NCBI GenBank assembly: GCA_030220185.1
Contig: JASPKZ010000423.1
Span: 1,567,501-1,631,500 of the forward strand
Direction of reading: 5' to 3'
Origin: Diploptera punctata
Lineage: Eukaryota; Arthropoda; Insecta; Blattodea; Blaberidae
DNA length: 64,000 nucleotides
The notes under the pieces were generated by a model, which was not told where the DNA came from, made no database searches, and saw only the letters and a list, made by a program, of their open reading frames with translations. How positions within the stretch are numbered: position 1 is the stretch's first letter; each line of letters starts with the position of its first letter. Below, one piece after another: positions 42,629-54,330 of the stretch. A program made the position numbers and the translations under genes.

Positions 42629-43804
42629 CTTACTAATAAAAATCTCTTATACAGGCTTTTATCATTTGTTTAGTTATACAATGTATAAGCCTTATGTAGA
42701 TCATGTATAATTTCCTTACTAATAAATGTTGTGCCGGAGCTATATAACAAAACAACCGTTATACACAATACGTCACATATTCGTCATCACTATGGCGTGA
42801 GAACAATATTACGCGCAGTTTGTAACAGAAGTAACACAACATCAACTAGTGATTAATTGTGTAAGAAATGAGTATGGATAAGAATTAATAGAGATTCCCT
42901 AATTGAGGAAGTACGGAAAAAGTAAATGTGTTTTAATTTATTTACACTTTCCTTTACGCAATGTCAAATATATCGAAGAATTAGTTTCACAGATAATGTG
43001 CTGCCATCTAACGTCAAGAATTTCGAACAATTCTTGGAAACTAATAAAAGTTCTTCCCATTACTTATGATTATATGCAGTGTTTTAAGATGCGTTTAGAA
43101 AACGTTCAAAATAGTAGAAAATGTTACTGACAACAGAATAACGCTTTACGTGAAAAAAAAATTGCAGTTTGATCCGGAATCGAACCTAAGACCTCACGGA
43201 CTGTAGTCAGCAGCTATAACCACAAGACTATCAAGCTGACATAGGACTTACTGTGATAATAGTACCTCTATCATTAAATACATTTTTATATTGGTATGTG
43301 TATTATGTTTTAATAATGCTAGAAAGTTTTGTTAAAATAATATTATGAAGCATTTAAACTACATTCAAGTTAAATCTTGTCTACAGCAATTATTGTAGGA
43401 CATATTCTTTTGTGAATCAATGTTATATTTAAAAATATTATTAGGCCTAATCGAGAATGAGTGTAACAAATAAATTTTATGATGCCTTCATTTTCCTACC
43501 CAGAGCTTTATTAATATTATTTATGCCCTGTGCATCCATCAAACAGTCGTTAAAGTGTTGCATTTTCGTTAAATTTAAGAAAACTTTCATCAATATCATA
43601 AGAAAACAATCAGTTGATCTTGAAGTCCGACATTTTGTCTAGTTATACAATCCTTAAACAAGGCTGGAGGCATGTATAACGATTCCCATGTAAAGTTGTA
43701 CACCTCTTATGCACTGAACAGCTAATACTGTGTTTATTAGTAAGAATTTTCAACTAAGATGTGTATAAACCTTGTATAAAAGTTATATATGGATTATTAG
43801 TAAG
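42629..43804. mobile_element. Nested terminal-inverted-repeat element
   Basis: The outer ends CTTACTAATAA (42629-42639) and TTATTAGTAAG (43794-43804) enclose a second pair with the same sequence at 42715-42725 and 43734-43744. Sub-terminal TAGTTATACAAT and CATGTATAA phrases also occur on both sides. 1,176 bp outer, 1,030 bp inner, no transposase frame. A tRNA-like module is inside. The superfamily is not clear; TA-rich flanks hide any target duplication. Confidence 0.65.
43166..43237 (-). tRNA. tRNA-like module T7 (repeat-borne)
   Basis: 72 bases on the minus strand: acceptor AGCTTGA/TCAAACT (6 of 7), A-box-like ATAGTCTTGTGGTTATAGC, T loop GGTTCGATTCC, followed by AATTTTTTTTC. Its acceptor and arms differ from T1-T6, but the tail type is the same. 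Confidence 0.4.
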
Positions 43805-44004
43805 AGGGTTAAAGTATAATATGAAAATTAATACCGAGATAACGAAAGTTGTAGCTTTTGATTGAAAATATTCTGCATGTAGCAAAATTTGTATATATTC
43901 AAAAATACTGAAAAGAATAAATCCATTTAATTATATTGGGTATATATTAACATATTTGGATGAAGTAGACATATCAAATCATTTTATTTTAAAACATATT
44001 AATA

Positions 44005-44560
44005 CAAGTATATTTTTTTGCGCTCTGGTGCGTTTTATCGTACTTACAGCAATGGCGACCATGAATGAAAGTTCAACTTCCTACATTTCGGGGTTGCGAA
44101 CCTAATAACTATACTGCAATACAATAACTATACTGTAAATTACATATTACAAACCACATGTGGGAAGTAAATCGTTATGTATACTACGTACAATATATAC
44201 ACAAAAAATATTCAAAAGGTAGTGTTAATATAAATTATACGAAACAAATTACTACATTTTTAATGAATTGAACTTTATTTGAAACAATATAAAACAATAA
44301 ATACATATTTGCCGCCATTTTATGACTAGATTATTGTCACGGCCTTCTGTAATTTCAACTACTAAACATTGCCCACACTATTAACGTTAGTCAGTTGGTT
44401 TTAATGAACGCAAATATTTCTTAAAAAGGGTTATTATTTTACTATTATTTATTATTTTGAAAACACCATTGCGCAAAAAATAATGTACAACGCACGTTTG
44501 TGAAGTGTTTTACAGAATTTCGGAAATAAAAAATCTCGCTATCGCTCGGTTTTTAATGTG
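44005..44560 (-). repeat. Interspersed repeat IR-5, copy 2 (uninterrupted)
   Basis: Inverted partner of 34838-35882. It shows that the SINE-1 and (TA)n in copy 1 are later insertions. Non-coding in all frames I checked. Confidence 0.75.
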
Positions 44561-44984
44561 TTGGAGATGATTTTTTTGTTGACCACTTTAATTTTATCCC
44601 AAGCGCATTGCAAATTATTTTTTTTTTCATTTTTTAGTTCGGTTTTCTAATAAAGTGTGTTGTTTAATTTTTAAAAAATATTATTTATTTAGTATGAATG
44701 AATGAGTTAGTGGCGTGTCTTGATTTAAATGTTCAGGTTGTTTCGGAGCTAAACACTCAATCAGACTGGTCCTCCATGTCCTTGTGTTGTAAAAAAAAGG
44801 ATGATTGTGACACACATTTTAATTTAACTGGGCTTGTACAGTAAGAACCTTGAACATATTTGAATTTTTATTGACTCAAACTACATAGTATAAACAGCTG
44901 TACCCAATTCCAAATTTTTAATTAAACATTTCAATTATTAGTGATTCCCTGACCAGGCAGTCCATGACTATATTTTTTTTATTC
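44561..44984. other. Unassigned AT-rich DNA
   Basis: Nothing recognised. Confidence 0.4.
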
Positions 44985-45067
44985 CAGTTGTTTCCATAAA
45001 GATCATGTAACCCACTGTTATGTTGTCACCTGCGTGTTCGTCTCTCTTTAATCCAAAAATTTTCATA
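44985..45067 (-). mobile_element. LINE-A, copy 12, first piece
   Basis: Minus-strand LINE-A thumb segment (GLKRDEHAGDN.T-like). It is interrupted at 45068 by HP-1 and continues at 45516 with FENKI. Confidence 0.7.
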
Positions 45068-45515
45068 AGTAATGCCACGAGTGATTTCCAAATTATCGAT
45101 CAATTCACGACTCACGAAGTGAGGAGTGAATTTATCTAGAGAATTTGGAAATCAAGAGTGGCATTTGTTAGGACTATTTAACGAATAAAATTAAGCTGTT
45201 TACTCACAAATCATTATTGAACTATAGTTATTTTAAAATATTTATATATTTAATGTAAACGGCGACGTTTGAAACAAATGAGAAACGATAGGTACGCTTC
45301 TACTGCTTCTTTTGTTTATCACTGCAACCAGATCATACTATTTATTGCCAAAGGAACGCAATATTGTAAGGAGGAGCTTTCTTTAATATGGTAATTATAA
45401 CACTGATAAATACTTGGTGAAACACGACTCTGATTGGTTGTAAAATAGAAATCATTGAAATGTGATTGGTCATTGACTCCCATTTGGGGCATGAGTTAAA
45501 TAGTCCTAGTAATTT
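45068..45515 (+). repeat. Hairpin-headed repeat HP-1, copy 3, inserted in LINE-A
   Basis: The insertion into LINE-A copy 12 gives approximate limits of this family: ~448 bp, starting at TGCCACGAGTGATTTCC (hairpin 45072-45164) and ending near GGGGCATGAGTTAAATAGTCC. AGTAA is found at both junctions and may be a short target duplication. ATTGGTTGTAAAA and GATTGGTCATTGAC lie near its right end, as in copy 1. Confidence 0.75.
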
Positions 45516-45719
45516 TATTCTCAAATACCCATAATCGTTTCTCACCCTTAATGTCAGATACCATGTTTCACATCCAAATAATATAACTGGAAGAATAATT
45601 ATTTTTAGACCTAGGTATGTTTGCTTTAATATTTAGTGAGTGAGAGAGAGAGAGAGAGAGAGAGAGTGAGAGTGGGATGTCAAGTGTCTCTGCAATGCAC
45701 AGCATCATTTGTGTTTTGA
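45516..45719 (-). mobile_element. LINE-A, copy 12, second piece, with a (GA)n run
   Basis: Continues the thumb (VWDVKHGI.HLG-like) and carries a GA microsatellite at 45645-45668. The copy is then broken by an opposed LINE-A at 45720. Confidence 0.65.
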
Positions 45720-46295
45720 CTGGAAGTGAGCATCAATAATACTAAATATATGTTGACTCATATAAATACATAATATAATGGATATGGACAGTTAATGATA
45801 AATGGGAGAAATTTTGAAGAAATGGGTGAATTCAAATACCTATCAACTATATTTACAAATAGGAATGAGATGCACAAAGAAATTAAACATGGGCTTAATT
45901 CTGGAAATGCGTGCCATTATGCACTATAGAGAGTCATGCAATCCCAACTCCTCTCAAAAAGTGTCGAACTGAAAATATATAAAATTTTATTCTCCCAGTT
46001 ATATGATATGGATGCGAAACATGGACTCTTAATTTAAGGGAGGATATAAGATTACGATTATTTGAGAATAAAGTTCTTGGGAAAATTGAAAAAAACGACA
46101 AAACAATGAGCTACATGATATTTATACGAAACCAGATATAATGAGAACAGTTAAGTCTCCTAGACTGCAGGACATGTGGGACGAAAGTGGATTTAAGGGA
46201 TGATTTGAAAGTATTGTGAAGATAAGGAAGTAAGGAGAACTTATCTTCGCGCGGCCACGAACCTATGGGTTCGATAATGCCAGTGAGCTAGTTAG
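45720..46295 (+). mobile_element. LINE-A, copy 13, inserted in opposite orientation into copy 12
   Basis: Plus strand from LEVSINNTKYMLTHINT-like residues through GEFKYLSTIFTNRNEMHKE, the KHGLNSGNACHYAL block, CETWTLNLREDIRL to the conserved 3' terminus at 46245-46295. Copy 12 resumes after it. Confidence 0.75.
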
Positions 46296-46405
46296 ATATT
46301 TGGATTAAGCCACTTCTTCAAAATTTAGCTCATTTGTTATTAACTATCTCTTTCTATAGTATTTTCATGCGTGACCACATATTTAGTTATATTTATATTT
46401 ACTTA
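46296..46405 (-). mobile_element. LINE-A, copy 12, third piece
   Basis: Minus-strand match to the YMWSRMKIL.KE-NNK-AKF-EEVA segment. It completes the interrupted copy. Confidence 0.6.
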
Positions 46406-46419
46406 TTTTTTTTTTATTT

Positions 46420-46712
46420 TAGGATGGAAGAATTCAAGGGACAAGTTCCCCGGAGGGAGCCGTGGATCCCTTAGTCTGAAGATTTTTCAGGTTCGTAAAT
46501 GAACCGGAAGCTTCAATAAAAAGACCACTATACAAAATTTAACCAAAGTTAACCCATCCAAGTAATGCCTTATTTGCCTAATAGATGTCTCATTGAGGCG
46601 ATGGGCTAACGATATGTCATTCGTTCACATCTATAGCTAAATAAGCGTAACTAAATTAGCCTGGTTAGGAACTCCCGCTACTGAGTGCCGTCTACCCATT
46701 TGGGACATATGG
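46420..46712 (+). mobile_element. SINE-2, 5'-truncated
   Basis: Starts inside the SINE-2 body (GGAGGGAGCCGTGGATCCC) and runs through GTAACTAAATTAGCCTGG to the end near 46712. The head with Pol III boxes is missing. Confidence 0.75.
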
Positions 46713-46739
46713 TATATATAAATACATGTTTGTGCTGAT

Positions 46740-49140
46740 TGAGTGGAAGAGAAGGCCTTATGGCTCCTGCCATAATAAATAAACCTAATGTAATAGGAAA
46801 TAATGGAGAAATAACAATAAATGAAAATGGACAGGATTTGAGACAGTTTTCAGCCTATAATCAATTAAAAATAATGAATACCTATTTCCGAAAAAAGGAC
46901 ATACATAAATATACAAGAAGTGGATATAACTCAAGATCAATAATTGACTATTTAATCGTAAACAACAAGCTAGGAGCCTTGGTAAAAGATGTGAGAGTAC
47001 ATAGAGGCAGCGATATATACTCTGATCACTATCTCGTGATAAGCAAAATAAACATAATAGCTAAATGGCGGAAAATACATAAAGAACAAAAGAAACCAAG
47101 AAGAAGTATATAAAATATATTTATTACAAGATCAAAGTATTAGACAACATTATGAAAGCAGAATGAATAAATATATATCAGAGATAGCGACGTCAGAAGA
47201 TATAAATATTGAATGGGAAAATATATCAAATGTAATACATAAAACAGCAAATGAGATATTAGGAAAGAAAAATAGAATAAGGAATAGGAAGGGCTTGAGA
47301 ACTTGGAATGCGAATATACAAAATGCAGTGAATGAAAAACAAAAAGCATATCATACATACTTACGACTGAAAACAGAAGAATCTTATGAAGAATATAAAA
47401 TGAAAAGGAGAATTGCTAAAAGCATTATAAGAAAATCCCATCAGGAGTCATGGGATAAATTTATAAGCTCAGTAGAACATGATATGTATGGAAGACAAGA
47501 AATAGGTTATAAATTAGTGAAACATCTAAATCAGACTGAGAAAGATTCTGCCAGATTGAATATAATCCCAGAACAAGAATGGATCCAGCATTATGAAAAA
47601 CTTTGGAAAAAGGAGGAAATTGAAGGAAAAGAGAACAATGAGGAAGAAATAAAAGTGGAAAATATTGATGTAATAGACATAAATGAATTAGAAATGGCTT
47701 TGAAAACCACTAAGAATAGGAAAGCAACAGGATTAGATAATATAAATATGGAATTAATCAAATATAGTGGAATATTGTGTAAACTACGAATACTTCATCT
47801 AATTAATATATGTTGGCAGACCTATGGGATTCCAACCACTTGGAAAACAGCAATTGTCAAGAATATATTCAAAAGAGGAGACCGGAGAAATTGCGAGAAT
47901 TACAGAGGGATTAGCTTAATGAATACTGGCTACAAAATATATACGAAATAATAAATAATAGATTGAGAAACATAACAGAAGTAATAATAAGTGAAAATCA
48001 AAGTGGATTCAGAAAGGGAAGGTCATGTATAGACAATGTCTTTACACTGAAACAACTCATAGAAAAGAGAAGAGAACATAACTTAGAAACTCACATAGGA
48101 TTTATAGATTTGGATAAGGCCTTCGATCGAGTAAACAGACAAAAATTATGGGAAATATTACGAATGAAAGGATACCCGCTGTGCCTTGTAGAAACAATAA
48201 AGACATTATATGAAGACACAAATATAATTATAGATACCGGATTCAAAAGAACAGATGCAATCAAAACAAATACTGGATTACGACAAGGATGTAGTTTATC
48301 ACCCACTTTGTTTATATATATATAGACGATATTTTTAATAAATGGAAAGTTTTAGTAAATCCAGGAATAAGAATGGATAATAAAATGTGCATAAATAATC
48401 TTTATTTGCTGACGATGTAATCATAATACAGAAAAATGAAGACGACTTACAGAAATCAATGCATGCATTAAATGAAATATGTAAATTATACGATCTAAAA
48501 ATTTCTGTAAGGAAAACGAAGACCATGGCTTTTAGAGGAAGAGATCCAGTGAGAACCAAAATTATTTTAGAAAATCAAAGTATAGAACAGGTGTCTAGTT
48601 TCAAATATTTGGGCTGTGATGTTGGCTACAATGTGGAAAGAGATATTGACTCCAAAATAAATAAATTTCAGACGGGTGTGTGGAACAATACAGAGAACAT
48701 TCAAAAATAAAATTAGAAAAGAAACCAAGATAAAAATGTATAATGTTATGGCGGTTCCCACAATATTGTATGGATGTGAAACTTGGGCTCCAGTGAAAAG
48801 ACAGAAGGATAGAATACAGACGGCAGAGATGCGGTTCCTAAGACAAGTAAAAGGATGTACAAGACTTGATAGAATAAGAAATGAGGATATAAGAGAAGAA
48901 TTGAAAGTACAGCCTTTGTTGGATAAAGTCACGAATTACAGACAGAAATGGATTGATCACATGGATGGAATGAGCAAGGAGAGATATCCATTGTTAGCCA
49001 GAAATTATCAAGCAAGAGGAAGGCGTGATGTTGGAAGACCTAGAAGACGTTGGGCTGATGCAATATGAAGTCGGAACGGGCAATTGCCTAATCCTTGGAG
49101 TGATGATGATGATGATGACTTGTTATTATTATTATTATTA
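46740..49140 (+). pseudogene. LINE-C: endonuclease/RT non-LTR retrotransposon, most complete copy
   Basis: Order: C-terminal half of an APE-type endonuclease (46739-47113, with SIIDYLIVNNKL and RGSDIYSDHYLVISKI), a basic linker and RT fingers (47163-47951, with KNRKATGLDNINMELIKYSG, FKRGDRRNCENYRGISLMN), palm (47963-48325, with IGFIDLDKAFDRV at 48100-48130 and GLRQGCSLSPTLF), catalytic FADD at 48405-48416, a segment with MAFRGRDPVR and FKYLGCDVGYN, thumb and basic tail (48676-49068, VPTILYGCETW, DRIRNEDIREEL, GRRDVGRPRRRWADAI). Frame breaks near 47113-47160, 47951, 48320 and 48700. The 5' half of the endonuclease is missing. The end is a TGATGATGA-TTATTA simple repeat. It encodes target nicking and reverse transcription but is inactive as read. 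Confidence 0.9.
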
Positions 49141-49170
49141 TTATTATTGTTGTTGTTGTTGTTGTTGAGA
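49099..49170 (+). repeat. (GAT)n/(TTA)n/(GTT)n tail of LINE-C
   Basis: Simple repeats directly after the LINE-C 3' end, as at 34008-34071 in the second copy. Microsatellite ends are usual for LINEs of this type. Confidence 0.85.
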
Positions 49171-49384
49171 CTACCTGTTGTCTTGAATTCGTAAGATAAA
49201 TCTCTTTATAACTTATTTCAGGATAGAAACTAGGCAATTGGAATGATCGAATGAAGCATTATTTCACATTTACTCTTTCCTTTGTTTTAGGTGAGTGGAG
49301 TCCTACTGTACTTCTCGTGGAGCAAATTCTGACGTGGATACTGGACGAAAATTTTAATTGCATTTAGGTTAAAAACTTTTTGAT

Positions 49385-49662
49385 TATTATTTGTAGTTAT
49401 GACTAGTAGACTGCGATGGGCAGGACATGTGACACCAATGGGGAATGAAAGAGGATCATTATAGCTTCTTATAGGAAAACCAGAGTAAGAACGTCCAGTT
49501 GGTAGACCAAGAATGAGGTGGGAGAATAATATTAAGCATGATTTCAGGGAAGTAGATTATACAGGACAATATTAGGAAGCATTAGCTCAGGATAGGGATG
49601 TGTGGAGTGCTTATGTCCGCGCGGCCATAAATCTACGAGTCCATGGTGTCAGTGAGTTATTT
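49385..49662 (+). mobile_element. LINE-A 3' end, copy 14
   Basis: Plus-strand LINE-A tail from SRLRWAGHVTPMGNER through PVGRPRMRWENNIKHDF to the 3' terminus at 49615-49662, with stops. 49171-49384 and 49663-50009 contain nothing I can assign. Confidence 0.8.
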
Positions 49663-50009
49663 AATGTGAACGATATCTCAAGTAGATTTCAATATTTCTA
49701 GGGTATCAATGAGTGAAATTTGAGTGAAAATTGACCAAAATATAAATTTTGTGTATTATCTCTTTAAAAATTCTCCTAAGCTTCCTGTTCAAGAAAATAT
49801 ATAACTTATTACTATAACGCCATTATTAAAGCCCTGGCGGCCATTTTTAAACTTCTCGAGAACTGGTGGCAAAGATGATACCAATATATCAAAGATTGGC
49901 ATCAGGTGTATTATTAGAGAGATGCATAAATTAGAAAACCTAAAATGCTAATGATAGTCTCCACCGTACAGTTTGGTAAAAATTCCCAAATTATATAATT
50001 GTTACATAA

Positions 50010-50330
50010 CAGAAAAAGCCGTACTGGCTGTAATGTATAATTCCCAAATATGTCTTCTTAATAAAGGAGCCGCCATTTGCAAGATAGAAGCATGGCTTCA
50101 CAGCATTTGGCAGATGGGAATTACAATGTATATAGAGAAAGATTTGCGTTTAGATCGGTACTTGCTCAGGTAGCTCAGTTGGTAGAGCACTTGGTCTAGA
50201 GAACCAAGGGTCCCTGGTTCAAGTCCCGGTCTGAGCGTATAATTTTTCTCTTCAAATATGATTTATCCATCATTGAGATGTACGAAATCAATAATAAAAA
50301 CTTGGAAAAAGCCGTACTGGCTGTAATATA
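50010..50330 (+). mobile_element. tRNA-like module, first unit of a tandem dimer split by an LTR element
   Basis: The ~293-bp unit starts GCCGTACTGGCTGTAATGTA, has AATTCCCAAATATGTCTTC, GGGAATTACAATGTATA, the tRNA-like body and TTTTTCTCTTCAAATATGA, and ends at a second GCCGTACTGGCTGTAATA (50311-50328). There the LTR element begins. The unit resumes after the element at 58404. Confidence 0.85.
50164..50236 (+). tRNA. tRNA-like module T8 (repeat-borne, best-folding copy)
   Basis: 73 bases: acceptor GCTCAGG/TCTGAGC, D stem GCTC/GAGC, anticodon arm CTTGGT/ACCAAG around CTAGAGA, T arm CCTGG/CCCGG-like around TTCAAGT, then ATTTTTC. Compared with T2, acceptor and anticodon stems have changed on both strands with pairing kept. 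A 6-bp anticodon stem argues against an ordinary tRNA. Confidence 0.5.
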
Positions 50331-51609
50331 TGAACAAAAAAAGGACTGTAGTCGGGTTTAGGTTTTAATTAGGTCCAAGGATATGGGTTCCTGGACAATT
50401 GTGCTCCGGACTAGATGGGTTCAGGTTTCGGTAAAACAATGGACTTAAATCTCGGGAATCCGTGAGGATAGGATGTTCACTTGGGGAAAAACAATAGGCC
50501 CAGTGTAATGTCTTGAAATTGACGATGCACGTTTATTGTCACTTGAATTACATTCGTCGTATTAGACGACGAGTTTGACGAGAAGGCTGTTGGTGGGTCA
50601 GAATTAGTAATGGTTGTAACACTCAACCAAGCGATGTAACTTAACTGTACTCTAACTAACTGACTGCTGGACTGACAAGCACTGACTGCCGAACTAACAG
50701 AACTGCTGAACTGCTGAACTCTAACTGTCCACTAACAGAACTGAACTTTCGCTATGTAATGCGATGTGCCCTGCACCGGCACATTCGCTCGTTGCTACTC
50801 CTCGCAACGGACACACTAATTTTCGCTTAGTAAAATATATTTATTAATTCTGAGTGGGCCGGCATTAGTCCCTTCCACCAAAAGTCTTATCGTCTCACAA
50901 ACGGTTTATATGTTATACTAATTTTGATTGGTAGATTTTACCTTAAGGGCGTTATCGTGGGTGTTAAACTTAGAAGTTTGTGGCCTCGTTCCCTCCCTTT
51001 AAATCAGTTGCCTCATCATATAAATTTTCAGGGCTGACCAAATGGAGTGATCCTAAAGGACGCGCTATCTACTGTCGGCATCTACCTTACACCGCCAAAG
51101 AAGTCACCCGCTGTTAACGACATGTACTAGTTGAAATTAGTTTGGGGATAACTCTTTCCACAGTTACCTGGGAAAATCCAATTGCTAGTTTGTGACTTCC
51201 CAGCCTTTTGTAAGAAGTTTTTGGGCTTAGCATTGTTATAGCAAGTTGATAATAGAGCAGTCTTGTAAATCCACTTGACAAAGAAACTGCAGACTTTTTC
51301 CCCATTGTATAAGGGCTTAAGGATCCATTGTATGATGTTTACTAATTTCGTTCCCTACAATAGCAAGGGTCCAGGTATATGACTGGCGCTAATTGCTTGG
51401 TACTACTGTTTTTATTTATTGCTTATTAAATTATTTTGTGGTAGGTTATATCATTTTAATTTTGTTGCTATTGAATTCCTATTTTCATTACAATTCATTT
51501 GAATATAAATATGCCCTAATTCTGATGATAATTACGGGTTCATAAATTATTCACTTTGATGAAAGTACTATTTTTCTGAAATAAGAGGCTGAGTGAATGA
51601 CTTGCCACA
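50331..51609 (-). repeat. 3' LTR of the LTR retrotransposon
   Basis: 1,279 bp; near-identical to 57133-58403. Differences include an extra CTGCTGAA copy, single-base indels in runs and a few substitutions. Confidence 0.95.
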
Positions 51610-54330
51610 AATTGCCCGCTTTTTATTTAAGTAATTTTGAGGCTTTGAAATTAATTAAATGAGAAGCACTCTCGTTTTTTTTTTACATAATAAATTATAA
51701 TTTTTTTTCTTTGGCTCAACCCTACCTGTTCTGTTGGGACTGGTGGTTGACTTACATATTTGAAGTCTCATGACAAAGACAATACATCATCAATGTTTGT
51801 AAACATACATTAACACGCTTATCGTACTAAGAAATCTTCTTTCCTGAAATAACATTCATGAGCATAATACATACAATACATATACAATACAATAACTACA
51901 AATTGATGCTTATCATATTAGGTAGTGTCTAAAAATCACTGCCTTTACTATGTGTATCATTTTCTTCCATTAATGTAACACTACGCGGTGTTGTTAACGA
52001 CAGCACTTATAATTGATTATAGAAATCTCACGGCAACTTTTTTTTTCACTTTAATTTTCATGTTGTCACACGCGCAATGTCATCACTGTTTCGTGAACTT
52101 ACTTTCTTAACCTGATTATATTTACATTAGGTATACATAGCATAGATCAGTACTGTAGCCAGTCATTTATTTTTTTTCAATGTACTTCGATTATGGATTT
52201 GATTTTGATTATAAAAAAATCGATTAGATAATATAAAATATATTAGTGGTGGATCTGTGCACCTAATAAATTGTGTTAATTGTTATTATTATTAACTGTA
52301 TCTTATTTTCATATTCTCATGACATACAATGTCTAAAATATTGGTTTGACACGGGAACAATAGAATCATTAATTATTTCCCATTTAATTAGGTATATGTA
52401 TACTTTACAATATTTTTATTTGTATAAGAAATTTACTTTGAAGTAATCAGTGTGTTTTAAACTATCGACTCGTCTAGAAGTCGTTTTCCACATTTTCAAT
52501 ATCATTTACGTATTTTGGGTCTTATTATTCGACTTCATAGGCGCCTCGCCATCATATGGAATATTATTAATATTCACGATTTATTATTTATTCATTTAAA
52601 TATGGAATAATTATCCTCGTTACTGCGTTTTATAATTTCCTTTGGCATCATAAGAATAGGATTTAAATTAAGCATAATTAATTCGATCATTTATCAGTCG
52701 AACAACATTTATACCATCGCGCGCAAAATAAAATTCATATCGAATACAAAGTTTTACAAATGTCAGCATCGCTGTCCCCGCAGCGTGATGACCATTTCAT
52801 CAAACATTATATCATCATTAGTAAAATGACATCCATTGTCAGCAGCGCTTACCTGTCAGCGTTGATGACCTCCTACATGAAGTATATCATCATAATCAAT
52901 CAATATTTCTCAATAGAATAAGTAATATCGGGTCTCCATGCCCGCAAATATTACTTCAATAACACGTTGTACACGCACAAGTAAGGTGACTTCTCGAGTC
53001 GCCATATTATAATAATCAAACCTTGTATATATTAATAAACGATTTTACGCGCTCTATCGCTTTATTCTGTCTTTCGACTCTCAATTAAAACTGCATAATG
53101 CTTAAATCCCTTGTTGCATATACTTAATGCCATTAGTTATAATCGTCGTCGTCCTTAACGAGGATCATTTTAATAAAATATGATAAATGAATATATTCAA
53201 TGAACTGTGATTGATACTCGGCGTTGGCCTATCTCATTATCGTCTTATTGATCAAGACTTCAAGTTTATTTACGATATAGATAATCAGTCTAATATTGAA
53301 AATATTTAGCGTCCTCAGCTCGATCGCGTCGGCAATGCTACCTTTATACATATAAAATTTGATTTAAATTGAAGATATTTAAATATATCGCTAGGTTATT
53401 GTTATCCTATAGTGCGTTTAATTGATTTGATTTAACATTATTGTTCACAGATCCACTTGGTCCGAACTTTTAATGGAATATATTTTCATTCCCAGTACAT
53501 TTATCGTGAGACAGTATTATATGTTATATGCCCACTGTGGTGCATATATATTTTAATAGTTGCATAGGCTATATGTCTTAAAGTGACTAATTATTTTCTT
53601 TATCAAATTACTATCTAACAATTTTAACATAAGAAGTTAGATCATAGGAACTGTCATGAACGTGTGCCCGCTACTCGTTTTTTTTTTTTTTTTTTTTAGG
53701 CATTATAATGACATTTAATATTTTAATTAATATATCGGTTTTCTTAATTCATTATCTTACAACGTTCATGCAAGAAACCAATATTATATACCCATATTCT
53801 TTCTATCATTAACTTCTTTACTACTTCATAATTATAATTTTTATTATTATATAATAATGTCTCCGATTCCTTTTTTGCTATGTCCTGGGTTCGATCCCGA
53901 TGACTGTCTACATGTACTACATAGTAGATAACAAAAAAAAATGCAATGTCAACCCTTCTTACTGTCGTTATTACCTGTTCGACAGCTCACAAACAACAGT
54001 TCACTGCTGTTTGGTACATTGACTCCCTATCTTGATAACACAACATGACTTATACAATACCTAGTCGCTTTGCATTTTTCTTTCCTTTTATATACTTATC
54101 GTATCGTGTGCTCACTAACTAGGAGTGTCCATATCACAGTTTATTCTTAAACTAGATTAACTTGAGAGTGTCACATCACTGTACCTTGGATTTTGATTTC
54201 GTCACACGTAAATATTTTCGGATCTCTTTTTTTTTTTTTTTTTCTTCACACGCCACTCTTCACTTTTCATCCTCATTTATTCCCACACATACTTACAATT
54301 GCGTTTTCCCGAACCAGATAGCCGTGACGG
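51610..54330 (-). other. Long non-coding internal region between integrase and 3' LTR
   Basis: 2.7 kb with no frame over 60 codons on the element's coding strand. AT-rich, with a GCGGGCAATT stretch next to the LTR as a weak polypurine-tract candidate and a T17 run at 53680. A lost env-like gene or a real long 3' UTR are both possible. Confidence 0.6.
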
